Assembly: GCA_018806985.1 (NCBI GenBank)
Contig: JADANN010000366.1
Coordinates: 496,001-560,000 of the forward strand
Length of the DNA: 64,000 nucleotides
Direction of reading: 5' to 3'
Source: Angiostrongylus vasorum
Taxonomy: Eukaryota; Nematoda; Chromadorea; Rhabditida; Metastrongylidae
Shown here one piece after another: positions 12,501 to 27,500 of the stretch. The position numbers were made by a program, and so were the translations under genes. Under the pieces are notes generated by a model. The model was not told the origin of the DNA. It made no database searches and saw nothing but the letters and a program-made list of their open reading frames with translations. How positions within the stretch are numbered: position 1 is the stretch's first letter; each line of letters begins with the position of its first letter.

Positions 12501-15500
12501 AAAAACTCTAAATAAGTGCATTAAGTTTGGAGAGTGTGATCAACGCAGGAATAGAATACTTACCTTGACACGCGACAAGTCCAAGGAGTCCATTACGGTT
12601 CCAGTGAAGAACTCCACTTTAGTGAAATGTCGCTTGAACAGACCCTCCAGCTCGAGATCTGGTACCACCCTAAAAGAATAAGCAAGTCCTTATAAATAAT
12701 ATTTGTAATCTGCAGCAACATGTAATAAATAATACACTGTGGGCAAGTGAAGGATAGGTCTTTCTTCATTTTTTAAACCATTGACACATTCGCGGCGAAG
12801 CCTAATTTTTATGAGAGGCGCATGGGAACACCGACAATTCACTCGTCGTGATGGGTGCGAACTGAAGCCAACGCACTCCGTCTATTGTACCAGTCCCTCA
12901 TCCCCAAAAAAAGAAACATCAAGTAGAGCAAAAAAGGAAGGCACTCATCATTAACCTTGTGTAAGGACAAACGAAGTAATCCAATAACAGATTTTTGTGG
13001 ATTTCTAATATGCGCAGAACTATATTCTTGACCGACCCGCAATGCAACATTAGTGATAGGGAAGCAATCAAATAAATACAAAAACTATAGCAAAGGATTC
13101 AGTACGATAAACGAAAGATCCGAAAGGGAAATCGTTGGTATCGGTTCGCATTGTCAGCTTTGCGTTTCCCACGCATTTGTGAGCGTGTAGCGCAGTGGCT
13201 GGAGGCCCCAGGCAATGGTCTTTTGTGCGATCTCGCTCCATAGACTCACCAATCCTTCTTTCGCTACAAGATCATTAATTTGGCGAAAGACTTGTTTAGA
13301 AGGTTAAAAATAATTGCTCGATACATTGGCAGGCCAGGAAAACTCATTGTACAAGCCAGATGCATTCAGTCACCTCTAACAATGCTTCATGATATCGGAT
13401 GTTTGACGCATCTCTTAGAGATTGATCAACGCCGAGAGCTTTGTCATTTACGATTATTTTACCTCCAGACGTAAGTATTGAGAGTTACGGAAATGTTAGT
13501 AAATTTTACGATTATTTTGAACACTGAACATGAACGTTAGAATACGCTTGTAACATCTCAGCTCACGTAGAGTCTTGCAAGATCCTACAAAGACAAGGAT
13601 TTTTCGGCCAAATATTTCTGGTCCCAACGCCAATTTACACACTGATTTAGCAACCTAATTGAATTCCACGATGTAAAAACAACAATTACCGAGCATCGCT
13701 GACGACCCTCATTAGTGCCAAATCATTCCAAATGTGTAGATAAGTTGATGCACAAGTTACACTGTATTTTGAGCCGTTATACATCTATAATGTAATCTTA
13801 TATTGCTCAAAAAAAGAAACGGTGTTCTTTTCAAATAGACCAGATCAAGTTATGGTGGGATTTTACCCAGTATAGAAGCACTTTCAATGATTTTAAGTAG
13901 AAGTTCCTTCTACTATGACACCATCAAGAGACCCATTCATTTTCGAAGCGGGCTCGTGCTTAATTGAATATGCAAAAAAGCAACTAACATCAAGAGCACA
14001 TTTTTTGCCTCACTAAATTGTTGATTCTCATAGACCACCCACTGATCAAAGGCCATTCGAGGGTGGCCCGGGAGTGGGACTGAATTCGCTCGTGAGCAAT
14101 TAGCGTGTCGAGAGGAACATACATAATAAAAAGCTCCTTCATAAGTAAAAAAAAAGCAAATCTTGCAGGCAGATACTGAACCAAAGTATAAAACCTAGTA
14201 CTGCAAACGGAAATACTACAGATTAGACTAGTACTTTCGCTGAAGACAAGAGGAACAGTTACCAATACGCAATCTCTTTTACCTGCTTAGTTCGCCGCAG
14301 TTTATCCATTTGTTATACTATTTATATTCAAACGAAGTTTTAGCCACACACAGATATTTTGCAAAGCCAAACTATTCCGCACATTTAATGGACTACGAGA
14401 AACCAATTTATCGGACGAGTTTTTCAGTGAAAACCAGGTGAGGCGGAAAATTAAGGGCACTCAGGTATGCGTCGAGTGAAAATCATATGAGGTTTTCGTA
14501 GATGCTGTAATGACTAACGCACCGCAATACATTGATTCTAAATAAAGTGTTTTTCATCCTTTATCTATCATCTTACTACGATTTCCCCTAGGTACAGTAT
14601 CAAGACAGGGAAAACAATCTCAATCGAAGAAAATCATTTGGTATATACAGCTTTCAGAATTAAGATATTCGCACAAGAGTTCTATGCATGTCGTTGGGCT
14701 TAGTTAAAAAAAACTGCGCTTGTCAATTTGAAAATGCTAGTTAAAGATTAGAAAAAAAATTAGCCAGAAAACTAGCCGAAAGACAGGCTAAACGAAGGAC
14801 CCGCATGGTGTGGCGGTGGATGCGTTAGCACCCGGAAAGGGTAATAGCGCGTTCGTTTCCTTTCGATGACACCTGCGATCCGGAGTTTTGCATATGCCTC
14901 AGCATCATTGTGGTTAGTCAGAGAATTAAATTCGAACTGTCTTTCGAAGTGACAAAGGTCATTTTTCAATTCAAATTAGAGGAAACCATGCATGTGATGG
15001 TGACAGCGACCTCTATAGTGTACTTTAGGAAAGCAATGAAGACGTGCACCTTAATAAAGTGAGTGTTTAATCAAACATTTTCATTTAAAGAAAATGATGC
15101 AGAACTATTTAACTAAAAAGTGCACTATAAAACAGCGCGAAGCATGAGGAGAAAAGTTTTAACCAACCTATGAAGGAAGACAACTTCGACGTCGACATCG
15201 TCGCGGTCTTCGTGTAGGAAATCCTGGAGGAAATGACTGACCGAGTCATAAGTGATGTGACCGCACACAACAATGTGCCTGGAACGGCTTCATGTAGGAA
15301 ACCTTAGGAGATATGAACCAAAAATCTCTACTGATTTAATCGCCTGTTCACTCAAGATGCAAAAATGCAATGTGCAACCATACTGGGACAGTTTGACTGT
15401 TTGAAGAAGTTATCAGTCATCAGACACTTTGAGACTAAACTTCAATTACGCTGTAAAACTGTGTGCACTAAAGAATACACACAAAAAGACTGATAAAGAG

Positions 15501-18500
15501 ACAAATGGCGCTAACTGATTCTGCTAAAGTAAAACAAATACTCACTTCTTGCCGTGTTCCCCCTTGTACTCTCCACCATACTTTTGTCGATTTCCAATTA
15601 AATCAGCAATTTCTGGTACATAGCTGGCGAACATAGCCTAAGATGTACTTCAGATAAATTTACTAAAAAGTTATGACACACTGATTCTTAAAATTCCGCC
15701 TTTGTCTATGAGTAGTAGTGTAAAACAATGGCAACTACAGTATCTCCTGCAATTTCAAGAAATTGTCTATCATCCACATTGTCTGTATCATCGATAGTCC
15801 CTTTAATCATCGAATTGCTCGATCGTGCACCACTGAATTCCTAAATCGTCCCTTAGCAAGTCAGAGTTCCTATTACACCCCCTCCCTCCCTACCAGCACC
15901 ATCTCAATTTTCATTTCCTCCCTTTTCCGTTCTCCACAACGATGCGGATGGTGGTAGTTAGCCTTGGTCTTTTGTACGATTTCAATGCGTTTGTGAATCG
16001 AAGGTTTTTTGTCCTTCTTCGCATTAGATATGGGACTTACTCGACCACTAAATGTTTCCATTGCATTATCAGTTAAATGAGTAGTGAGTTTATAGATTTT
16101 CAGGACACAATTTACTTAATTATACGTGAACCCATGAATGATTATGAATGAATATAGCACCGTTTGCAAAGAAAGTTTGTCACTGAGGCGCAGCATACTG
16201 AAGGATCTTAGGCTTCAATCCTCTCGAAAATGTCTTCAGGGAAAATACCCAGTTGCTCATGTTTGACGTTTACTATTCATGCAAGTAAGTAATCTCTGAT
16301 ACCCATTAAAAGTTTTGTTCGAAGTACTTCGTTAATTTTTATGAAACTTCGTTGAAAGTTCATATCTACAAGCACCACGTAGTTTTTTTTAAACTACGCA
16401 GTCAATACAGAAAGAAAGCGAAACTTACAAGACCGCCGAGAATAAAGAACACCATAAAAATGCGGCCGCACAACGTCGTACAGTAGATGTCACCGTAACC
16501 TGCGATTGAAATGTGATAGTTTCTAGTTATCGCTTTCTGTTGATCGGAAACAAGAAACAGCGGAAGATAGCACAAAAACCAAAACGAAAGTTTCGCCCTG
16601 TCTGATGAAAATCCGTTAGAAAATTTTCTTACCCACTGTTGACATTGTAACGAGCACAAAGTACACGCAATCCGCATAGGTGATTCGATGCGGGTTGATG
16701 AAACCCTTGAAGAAATCGCCCGAGTTCTCGAACTATAAATGAACAACTGAACAAGAAAAGTCAGCGGCTAAGGTTGCCTTTGAGGAGAGATTTTCTTCAG
16801 AACATCGTAAGAACCGAGTTTAAGACTTCGAGATCGTTTTCGAGCGGAATAATGAGTTCAAAAGGTTTCGGGAAAAATCCGGCATGCCAAATTGTTTTTC
16901 CGATCCATTGGCTACCCATGCTATAGAAAAACCAAGTCAAGAACATGTACGTGAAGTTTTCATTAAATTAGCCCCTTAAAGCCTGGAAGTTCACGAAGAA
17001 AACTGACAACTGTAGCAATTGACTCCACAGAAAGGTTGAAGAAAGACTTCATTGATTCATTTTTTTTTCTTCAAACAGCAATGGTTTAGTTGCATGAACG
17101 AGAGCTCAGTAGACTTCTCCTTTCTAAGACTTACGTATGCACCGTAAGCTTCGTTATCTTTGTTGGTCTCAACATCCCAAACATTTTTCGAGGTGTTCCA
17201 ATGAGAAGCGTCAACGTTTTTTGTTGGTAATCAGCTTTTATTCCAGTGTTCGAGAATTCCAACACATTTGAAACAAAACGAAAACGAAGTGGAATGTAGG
17301 TTGGAGTTTTTAGACTTTCCTTATGTTCTTCTACTGCTTACAATTAAACTCTCAGGAAAAATATTTCGTTGCTCAAAGGATCCTTCGATTTTAACATTCC
17401 ACCATTGTTTGTTCTCAAGCCTATGACATTAAAAAATTTATAACTCACCAAGTGCACGCCACCGGCACCCGTAAGGCAGACGGATACGAAGATAGTTACA
17501 AGTTGAGTGAGTCGAATCGACGACGAGGTCTTTAGAATATTGAGGTATTGCAAAATATCTGGTACGGTCATCAAACGCAAGGCGCGAAGAAAACGAAAGC
17601 CTAGTAGAAACTGTTTAAGAAATGAACAGGGAAAATAGATAACATTTTTTGCTCTACTTCTTGGTTTAGGCTTATTTCAGTCAGTGTGGGTGGCTAAATC
17701 TTGCTTATGTCCTCGTCCACTTTTTTCGAAGAAGACCCAAAACAAATGTGGAAGACAGACATCAACCAATGACAGATATCAATCAATTCGAATGAGCACT
17801 CGCGCAGAAATTTTAAATAACCATGTTCGAGACAAGTGAAAAGCTACTATTTCCTGAACTGAGCTTTGACGGCTTCAACGTAGTGTTGGACTGTCACCTT
17901 ATCGTGGGTATATCTATTCAACCTGCGTACCTACCTTCAGGGTTCAGCGGCACGTTCAGTTCCTAGCGAGGATGCCAAAACTGAAGTACCGATGTATAAG
18001 GTAATTCAACTAGGAGTAAGCCTATGCTACGGAAGAGCCAGGTGATGCACATCTGACAACCTCATTATCAATAATAGCAAGAATAACGCGCCGTATACAA
18101 AAAAGAGCAATGTTGTTCATGTCTCTTGAGCAAGGGAGTTAGGACTTGCGTTCGCTTAATTTACTCCAAGATTCACCATTTCAAATAACATGGAGATATT
18201 TTACTTGGATAGAAATTGTAGAAAAAAAAACAAAAAAAAGGGTAAACACTTGACAAAAGTGGGACCTACCTAACCAGTTTCTTTGTAAATAAATAGCAAC
18301 AAAACTAGGTGGTATGGTACAGTAGTCGATAAACGAATACAACTCCAGAAGGAACCATACTTTATCGGAGGCAGCGATGAACTAAATAGGAGCTGTATGA
18401 CAATAAATGGAGAAAGAAAAAAAGCAAGAAAGATTACATTAAGCGCAACATTATAATCTTAGCGCTTTTTTTCATAGTTAACCAATCAACGCTTAAGCAC

Positions 18501-21500
18501 TTCTACTGAAACGGGTATTAGGTCGCAAAAAGTAAAAACTTTATGGTCCACTGAAACTTTCAGGTTGTCTCTTCAACAAAATGTGTGAAGGTAGAAATAC
18601 ACCGTTAAGTGGCAGTCCTTCTATTCATCTTATCGTTATGTATTTGAAAGTCTACAAGATCTGTGCTGAAGCCTACATAGTTTTCCTCATATGTAAGGCC
18701 AGGTAGATGAACTATTGACCATATTCTCATCCCACAAACCCATGAGTCCTCTCGTGAATCGTGAACACAAAAAACTCCTGCGAGCGGTTTCCTCTTTTTA
18801 AATGTAGAAACCAATAATGATCGTAAAAATGCAAAAATTATCCTATCAATTCTGCATGATCATAAAGCTTACTCTAATAAAAAAAATACACAAGAAAGAA
18901 GATGTTGAATCCAAGATCGATCTGCTGCGACGGACTCTCCTGCCACGGTATGCATGTCTCCACTTGAAAGTTCTGACTGAAAATGATTAGAACTTCTATT
19001 TTATTAAAATACTTAGACCAACCGACATAACGAAAGTAAAACTTGAGCGGTCAAGACAATAAGTAAGAAAAGTACTTCCTTAAAAAAGCAACTTTATTTG
19101 GTCCGCACCAGCCATAAGTGCTGAGTTTTAAAGCTAAAGGATAAAGCTCTCGGCACTGATCAATCCAAGAGGGATGCGCCATGCATTCGACTTCATTAAG
19201 TATCGTTTGGAGGTGATTGAGTGCATATCTGGCCTTTAGAATGACTTGCGGTGGCCTACCGATGTATCGAACCAGCGCTGCTATCTTTCCGGACAAGTAT
19301 GGTACCAATTCGCGGGGATCGATCCCATGTGAGTGCTGCAAGGCGCCTCCGACCACTGCGCCGCACACGCTGAGTCTTATACTACTAAAAGTTTTTAATT
19401 TCCTGAGTTAATTTCTTCAACCGTTTTCTCCCTTATTCAGTCCAAGATATTATCTACAGTTAACTTTTTTCTAGAAAGGTCTTTCGCGAACACTTTTTTT
19501 ATTGTTCACGCATGATTGACTCAATATGCCTTCGCAACATTATGAAAACGGTGAAACTGATGACGGAAATTATCGTTACAAAAAAATCTAGAGAAGACCA
19601 TGTTATGGGATCATTTTTTAAGAATGTGAAGAACACTAAGAATCAAGAACAAAGTGGAAAACACGTTTTGTAATTCATATTCATGGTAATCATGAAAACT
19701 ACTGAGCACCTGATTCCTCCAAGATTTTGCCATTTCTACTAGTATTTCAATGGTCTGACCTCTTCAAGTGATCATAAGGAATACAGGATAACACCTTCGG
19801 TGTCTATCAATCTCTTAGAGATGTGCTCTGCACTCCAATTCTTCAGCGGGCTTTTTGCTCTGCACTCCAATTCTTCAGCGGGCTTTAGCGGTGAATGAAT
19901 GCATATCTAGCCTATACACAGTGATGCCCTACCGATGTACCAAGTCACTTTTATTATCCTCCCAGACATATGTGATGTCAATTTAGCAACCAAGTAGGAT
20001 GTGTAAAAAACGCGTGTATATTGCAGGTCATCTCTAACCACTGCGCTCACGCTCCCGCAAGCCTTTCTTGAAGAAAGACCAGACCTATAAAGCAACAGAG
20101 TGAGAGTAATTCATGACTCAACCCGAATTTGTTACTGGTTGAATTTTCTATGATGACCAAAAAATGTTCTGCTTTACTATGTTCTAAGACATTTGTTTCA
20201 TCTTAAAACATTGATTCGGATTTATCGAATTGTCGAATCCGAGGTTATGTTATCTCTTATCTATATTTATCATGGACTGCAAGTTGAAACGAAACTTTAC
20301 ATTTTACTATTTATTTATTTTTTAGGTGGGCGCAGTGGTAGTGATCCCTTTCATTATGTAGATGGCTCAATCCACCAAAGCACTGATTCAACGCCGCCCT
20401 GACTCAACCAAAATTCTTACCTCTCCGTAGTCGGGAAATTGTCACCATACCAGTCTTGAACAAGATGACTTCTTCGTATTCACACGGGAACGCCTCTGCA
20501 CGGCTACGTCAGGATTCCAGGGAGCATCGATTCGACCAGTATGAGACGGAATTCGTGACGAAGACGAAAACATTCTCTAGCAGCAACCGAAGTCACACAC
20601 AAAAAAAGTTGGAAAACCATTGTAGATGACAGATGCGAGGAAACCAATCGAAAGCAAGAAGTGCTGGGACCCACAAAGTATGATGCATGTAGTGTCGGAT
20701 TATGTAAGAATAATAACAATAATGAAAAAAAACTACTTGTTTATTCGTTCTCTGCATGGACCGATATCAAAGGTGCGGATCCTATCCCTTCTTGTATTCG
20801 AATCATTTCCTGGCATTCATGAATAAGGCGTTCGGTATTGATCAACCCATAAGGACTCAGTAGTTCGGCATCATTAATCACTGTGAAGGTGGTTCAATGC
20901 ATATCGCTACTCACGTCTTGGTAAGATGAGTTAAAAACAAATAATGTTGGAAGCTGTCAAACCAAATTATTTGATTGCAGAACGATATTTTCAATATGCC
21001 CTATTATTAATGCAGATTTAAATGGGCACAGAAGTTGCTTATGAAAGTATTCCCTATGTAACCACCACTCGCATATTTGGTAGGGGGTCAGGCAAACACG
21101 CTTCACTGGGTATCTATTAGAGTGCTGATCTTCATGATGAATCCGGAGTATCCAAATTGATCCATTCACTCCTATAATGGTCTCACTGAGGTTCGATAAT
21201 ATTCTAAAGGTGGACCTCCTGAGCACACTTTGAAAAGTGATATTCTCCATAAAAAATTCTCAAAGCACGACCTGAAAAAAGAACCTAATAACGGCTGTGT
21301 AGCCTTAAAGTGAATGGATGTTTCTGAACACTTTTGCGGTTATAAGAGTTCTTAAACCAAAAGCCGAAAAGCAAGTTGGAAGAAAAGAAACATCAATTTG
21401 TCAATCTCATGACACCACAATATTCGTTGAAGGCATCATAATATTAATATACAGTTTTGAAACCAGGATAAGAATATCTGCAAGAAAACCGTCTCCTTTT

Positions 21501-24500
21501 TTCAACTTCAACGAGAGTTCATCAACATTCATACCGAAGTATCCCCTATCGTTCATAGATCATCGTATTGAGAACTCTTCCTCGGTCGGTGAACAATAAA
21601 ATATTGCTGCAGACCGTGTCAAGTTGACTCAAGGGAGAAATGTTTATGCGATAAAGTTTTGTTAACAAATAGTTTGTAACGAGGAGCGTAATTACATCCT
21701 GAATAACATTTTGCGTTAGTTTTTACAGCAATCCCTTGATTGCCTTCCAAGTTAGTGAGTTAAAAAAACTTCTAACCAAATTCTATTTGATGAGTTTTGT
21801 GCACGAAAAATACCCCAGTCGTTACAAATGGCGCCTGGTATAGCAAAAAAAAAGTCCATTTTCTGGTAGCGGATTGGTTGCCGAACCAGCTTTAAAGTGC
21901 CCAGCAAAAGAATGGCTAATCCTGGAATAAAAAACCAATTTGTGTTGAAGTGCACCTACAGTATGCCGTTGTATAGAAAATCAACACAAAAAACAGATTA
22001 CTAACAACCTTGCTTTCTACTCGCTTAGAAATTTTAAGGAAGCAGAACTATTCATCGAGAACCGCTGAGAAGTACACGGAGAATTTCAAATCACAAACCA
22101 CAATAACATTCGAAGGCAACAAAATACCATTGAATTCATTGGACGCTACTACAAACACGACCAGGGTTCAATAGCGGTCAACCACAACATGGCCACATTC
22201 GTCGGCTTTGAGGAATTCGTTCTTTTCGGACTTTGAGTCCAGGAGGAATTGATTCCCACTCATACCGTGCAAAAAATAATACCCGCTTCCAGCTTTAAAC
22301 CAACGTATCTCAACTCGCAGTGTATTTTATCAAATGAGACGACTGTCTTAAAATGTGCGAATCCTTTCAATAAAATATTTTCTTATTTTAGATTCTGACT
22401 TCTTAGAGCCTTTAAAAAACTGTTTCTTCCGTTTTCTCCCTCATAAGTCGTATTTATCGAGTATCGAAGCGATTAAATAAGCTCAGTTTCGAATGACAGG
22501 GTGCGATGATGTTACCCATGGATTGATTGCGGGTACAGGAGATGTGTCAGGAACTTTAGACATCTAAATTTCGACCCAATTTTATGATAACTTTGGTCCT
22601 GAACAACTCAAGAAGTAAAAAAATCATATTTATTTTCGATTCAATTGAGCAAGGTCTCTTCGATATTTGCTCTTACAAGATAGATAGAGCAAAGTTTCCT
22701 CTATAAGTCTTTCAAATTCTTAACTAGTGTCTAATCATCAAAAAGGCTTCAACGATTATCGAAACACCAGCTTCGGACTTTAAGTGTTTAGAGATCGTCG
22801 AATAATTCAGAACTGCTACTGTATTGGAAAAGAAAATGATTACATCAGTGGCCGACGAGGCCCCAGCTTTCTGCATTGAGCAAACTTCACGCTCATTTGA
22901 AAATATTTCCCTTGTTGAAAGTTGGGAGTTATTAGCGATCTCTTAATGAACTATGTTGCCTGAATTTAGACGAGAAAACAAAGGAAATTACAGCAATTGA
23001 TAGCTCTATGTGAAAAAGGGTGAAGTGGAAAGACGGCACAAAAATATATTTGGAGCTTGTGAGATCTAAATGAACTATTTTCACCTTCATTGCACTTAAA
23101 CCACATGGGCTGTTCGAGGTTTAAATATTTAAGAATTCGCCAAAATATAATGAAGTGCTTTTCTTATATAACTAGAAAAGACGTCTAAAAGACCTAAAAT
23201 CCTGAAGACGTTCAACCTAAAGGAAACCTCGGGACTCATAATTATTAAGGAAACATCTGAGAAAAGAAGAATTAAAAAATATTTTCGAAATTTCGACACA
23301 GAAAAGATGCAAAAAACCACTTTGCTTCAAACATATTCAAGTGAAAACCAGGTGCGTCATAGCAGGTGCTAACATTGCAAAATGGGTGCGTTTAGCGCAT
23401 TGGTTAGAGATACCTTACAATATATACGTGGTTTTTGGTCCAGTCATGCTACACGTGGTCATCAAAACCCTCTATCCTCGACGATCGGTAAATTGGTGTC
23501 AGACTTGTCTAGGAGGAAAAAACACTGACATGGTAGACCAGAGACCACCGCAAGCTCTATTGTATAGGTCAAATATGCATCGAATCACCTCTTTGATGTC
23601 ATGAATGGAGCAGAATGCATAGTACAACTCTCATGGAGTGGGCAACATTGAGTGCTTCACGATTTTAGAATTATGAAGATAGCGAAAGCTTTTATACTGC
23701 GAACTGATACGATGGGGTGCCAAACGTTCGCTGGTCTGGAAAGACCACAAAACCATTCTTTCACAAATTTTTGCATAGCATTGATACTTGTGCCATGTGG
23801 ATTCAGGGAGATATGAAATAAACGCTAAAGCCTGTAAAACACTTTCAATGAAAAACTGCTACCGTTGCCGCCATTCGTCTATAAACTCGCTACAACGAAA
23901 AGAGATGAATCAAACTGGATTTTGTGTAAAAATCTCTTCCAAATTAGATTACAGGATCAATGCTATAGTTAAGTTGAATTAACAGAACGTTACTACAACA
24001 ACTGGACCAATTGGTTTCAGTAATTTCAGAGAAAGACAAAAAATTTTAGAACGTGTTACGGTTAGGTAGATATCTGCAAAGGCTCTGTGAAAGAAAGAGC
24101 TTGGATGACAGAATTAAAAAGAAACCAGTAGATAGATAAGTAGCATTCAGTTATTTGTTGGTGCAGCAAAGAACTTGAGGCTTCTAAGACAATATGAGAC
24201 AAAGTACAGCAAGCGATTAAGTATTGAAGTGACGAAAAAGAAACGTGAGGTGATCGGAAAGGTTGAAAATTCTATATACGACTGAGAAATATAGAAGATA
24301 CTCACAAACTGGCATCGTAGAAGTAGATCCCAAGCGAGCCGAGAGACAACACGAATACTAGGACGACCAGAAAGCGACCCGTTAGACTCTGACCAGATAT
24401 TAATTCACCAGCCCAGTCCTTTGCCTGAAGATTTTCTCGATACGCAAATAAATTGCCAATCTGTTGTTTTCCAATTAAATTTTTTGTGTAATCTTTTCTT

Positions 24501-27500
24501 CTCTTCTATATTCATTAACAAATCGGATAGTGCAGTGGTAATGATGGAGATAATCACAAGCAGAGTGCTGGTTTGACCTCACACTAGGTCCACCAAGCCT
24601 CTCTCATGCCGGGTTTGGGAGATTGTTAACAGACTTGTTTGAGAAAAGCTCACTCTCTGCAATCCAAGTGGGAACTCTTTAGCACGAGCATCTCAGGACT
24701 CCAGCGAGCATCGACTCGACGAGCACGCAACAATATTGGTGGCGAGGAAAAAAATTCTCAAACAGCAGCGAAGGCCAATGCAAAAAAAGCTCCAAGGCTT
24801 TCGTGGATGATGGATGCAAGAGAATGAATCGAATGCAAGAATCACTGGAGTCCGCATAGTAGATGTGAAAGACAGGTGTTGTGAAATAAAGTAAAATAAA
24901 ATATTCATTAAGTCGAAACTATCTATGTTGGAAAATCGAATAGCGTTTATAAAGGCATGTACAGCTCTTCCAAGTGAGGTGTTCTTTACAGCTTCGAGAA
25001 TTCAAAAACCAGGATTTTTAGGTAGACATTGTCATTTTTCATACATTTTAGCTTGAAAAGTAGAATGCGCACACAAAAAACCAAGAAATGCTTATTTGGT
25101 AAGAGAACATCAAACTGAAAATGTCTTTACAACCACAATGATGCAGAGACATTTCCAAAACTCCGAATCGCGGGTGTCTGCGGTGGGAACGAACGCGCGA
25201 ATACTCTTTCCGGACGCTAAGGCGCTTACCACCACACCACGTGGGTCCTTCGTTTCGTCTGTCTCTCAGCTAGTTCTATCGATCAGCCCCATCACTAATC
25301 ACCTATCAACGGGATTGAAAACTTCATGGAATGCCTGCCATGAAAAAATTATAATAGGCAGTAAATAAGGAGCTAACACTGTGATTTCGACTATTGCCCC
25401 TAGCCTAACTGAGTTCGTTGCCGACTTGGGCTCCCTAGATCAATCCCATTGAAGTGCGATTGCTGATGGCGCTGATCGATAGAACTAGCTGAGAAACAGG
25501 GAAAACGATGGACCCACATGGTGTGGCGCTTTGGTTGCCGGAAAGGTAATAGCGCGTTCGTTCCCCACCGCAAACACCTACGGTGTGGAGTTTTGCTAAT
25601 ATCTCAGCATCATTGTGGTTGTATCACACGTAACACGCTAACATGAAAAAATTGTAATAGGCAGTAAACAAAAAAGTTAACATTGAAAGTGTCTTTTTCG
25701 TTAACACCCGATAGAAGGCAGGTGAAGTCTTCCATGTTCAAAATGGATTCAATCAACCAATCACTACTACTGGGCGCACTTTCTATAAGAATAAACGTTT
25801 CTTTGTTGGATTCACACACCAATTTTTTTTCTTGACAAAGATCTACTTCTCTGAACTTCCTATATATCCAAAAAACAACATGTGCCCTGTTCACTTTTAT
25901 TGGCAAAGGTTTGTTGGAAGTTTTATTGGTTCGGAGAGTGACTCTGATGACGGCGACATCCTACCTCTGTCATCCAACCTAAATGTTTCTCTTCCTGCCT
26001 TAATGCCATGCTGTCGAATTCAGTTTTGATGGCGCTATGTTTGCTGTTCAGCTGAAATACAAACATCATAGAAGCCCAACTGTCGAAATCATCATTATAA
26101 CCTGAAAAGTTCCTATCTCATAGGGTTAAAATGCCGCAAGTGTAAAAGGGAATCGTGGGCTTCTTTTTTGGGTTTTAAGGGGAATATTATATAATAATCA
26201 TTGAAAAGTCGAAGATGTCAAAAACTATCTACTGGAACGACGACAGGGTACAATAGATGTTTCCTTTTTTTTCTGATTTTCACTTGTTCTCAAAACACCG
26301 AACGTCCTTTATTTCTCATTAGTCGACACTGTTTTGGTTGGTTAGCGAAGCTCATCGCAAAAAATCGCACGAGGATCAGAAGCGCCTACCTGGATGGTTG
26401 GAACGGCAACGATATCGTCGTCACGTTCTCGTCGTTGGCAGAACAGATGCGTGACGATTCGCCATGTCACAACCAGAAGCATCGACACGCAGAATGTCAC
26501 GATGCTGAACTTAGAACAACAAATTTCGAGTTTTTTTTTCTCGTCCATTTCACTAAAATGTGATTCTTCTTCCTTCACATTTTTCATTATTCATGCATTT
26601 ATTGCCTCAATGACTGCTTCCTGTGATTGTTCTCTCCCCTTTCTCTCCCTCTGCCTATCTCTCTATGGTGTTTACTTTTAACAGGAAAGTTGATCGCCTT
26701 AAGCCAAGAAAATATTGCGGTTACATCTACTTCTCTTCATCTTTCAGGTTCCAGACTTAAGAACTGTAAATCTTTCATGCATTTTGAAGAAGGCTAAATT
26801 TCGCTATTACACGTCATCTTCGTTCTGAATTTTAGCGCTGTTGAATTCTCTCTTGTTTCATTTATCGACTGAGTACAATCGTACAAAAGTTCTGTGTCGA
26901 AAAACAAACCACTGAAAAGGAAATTGCATAGGATACAATGCGCTTTGTCCACTTTACCCTCTCCCCACGCACGCATTGCTTGCAGTAGAGCTCAAGCAGT
27001 ATGTGGTTAAAAAAACATTCGAATATATCGGGCTTGTCAAGAACCACACGTCCGAAGTGAAAAAAATCATCGGGAAGTTTTTGAAAACAGCATGTAATGC
27101 GTTGTTTAGTCGCACGTCATCGCAAAATTCTGAAACCCATGGGAAAAAATGATTGCAACGATGGCAAATTATTCCTTCTAATGAGTCTGGCAGAAAGGGA
27201 GACCAAAAGTTATATTTAAACTCAGTAAGAAAACGTTGAATATTCGGTACCGTCATATTCTAAACAGCGGTTAGTTTTTTGTAACACGTACTTCTGGTCT
27301 AACCATGAATTAGCAACCCAAAATAAGTATATGGAGGAGCCACGTGTAGCGCAATAGAAGTGGCTTGCAATGAACACGTTCTCGAAAGTTGACTCCGCAT
27401 GGCGGGCAAACTAAGCCGCTCATCTATTCCAGTTACTAATCGAATGTAGGAAAAGTCTCAAGTCTCATCTGTAGTCTCGAAAAGTGAAGTGGTGAGGAAT

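Larger units (their letters stand above)
12670..15167 (-). other. slo-1 intron 11 (2.5 kb)
   Basis: Contains SINE-2 at 13180-13465 and part of SINE-3 at 14770-14935. Otherwise nothing recognised. Confidence 0.8.
18977..24305 (-). other. slo-1 intron 4 (5.3 kb)
   Basis: Largest slo-1 intron. Contains SINE-2 copies at 19118-19385, 19800-20100 and 23384-23640, a SINE-2 scrap near 20820-20920, and SINE-1 at 20322-20720. The stretch 20950-23380 holds nothing I recognise. Confidence 0.8.

Noticed and set aside
16402..16746. 114-codon minus-strand open frame spanning the channel pore
   Set aside because: It overlaps slo-1 exons 8 and 9, but only exon 9 is in its frame. The correct pore sequence comes from two spliced exons in different frames.
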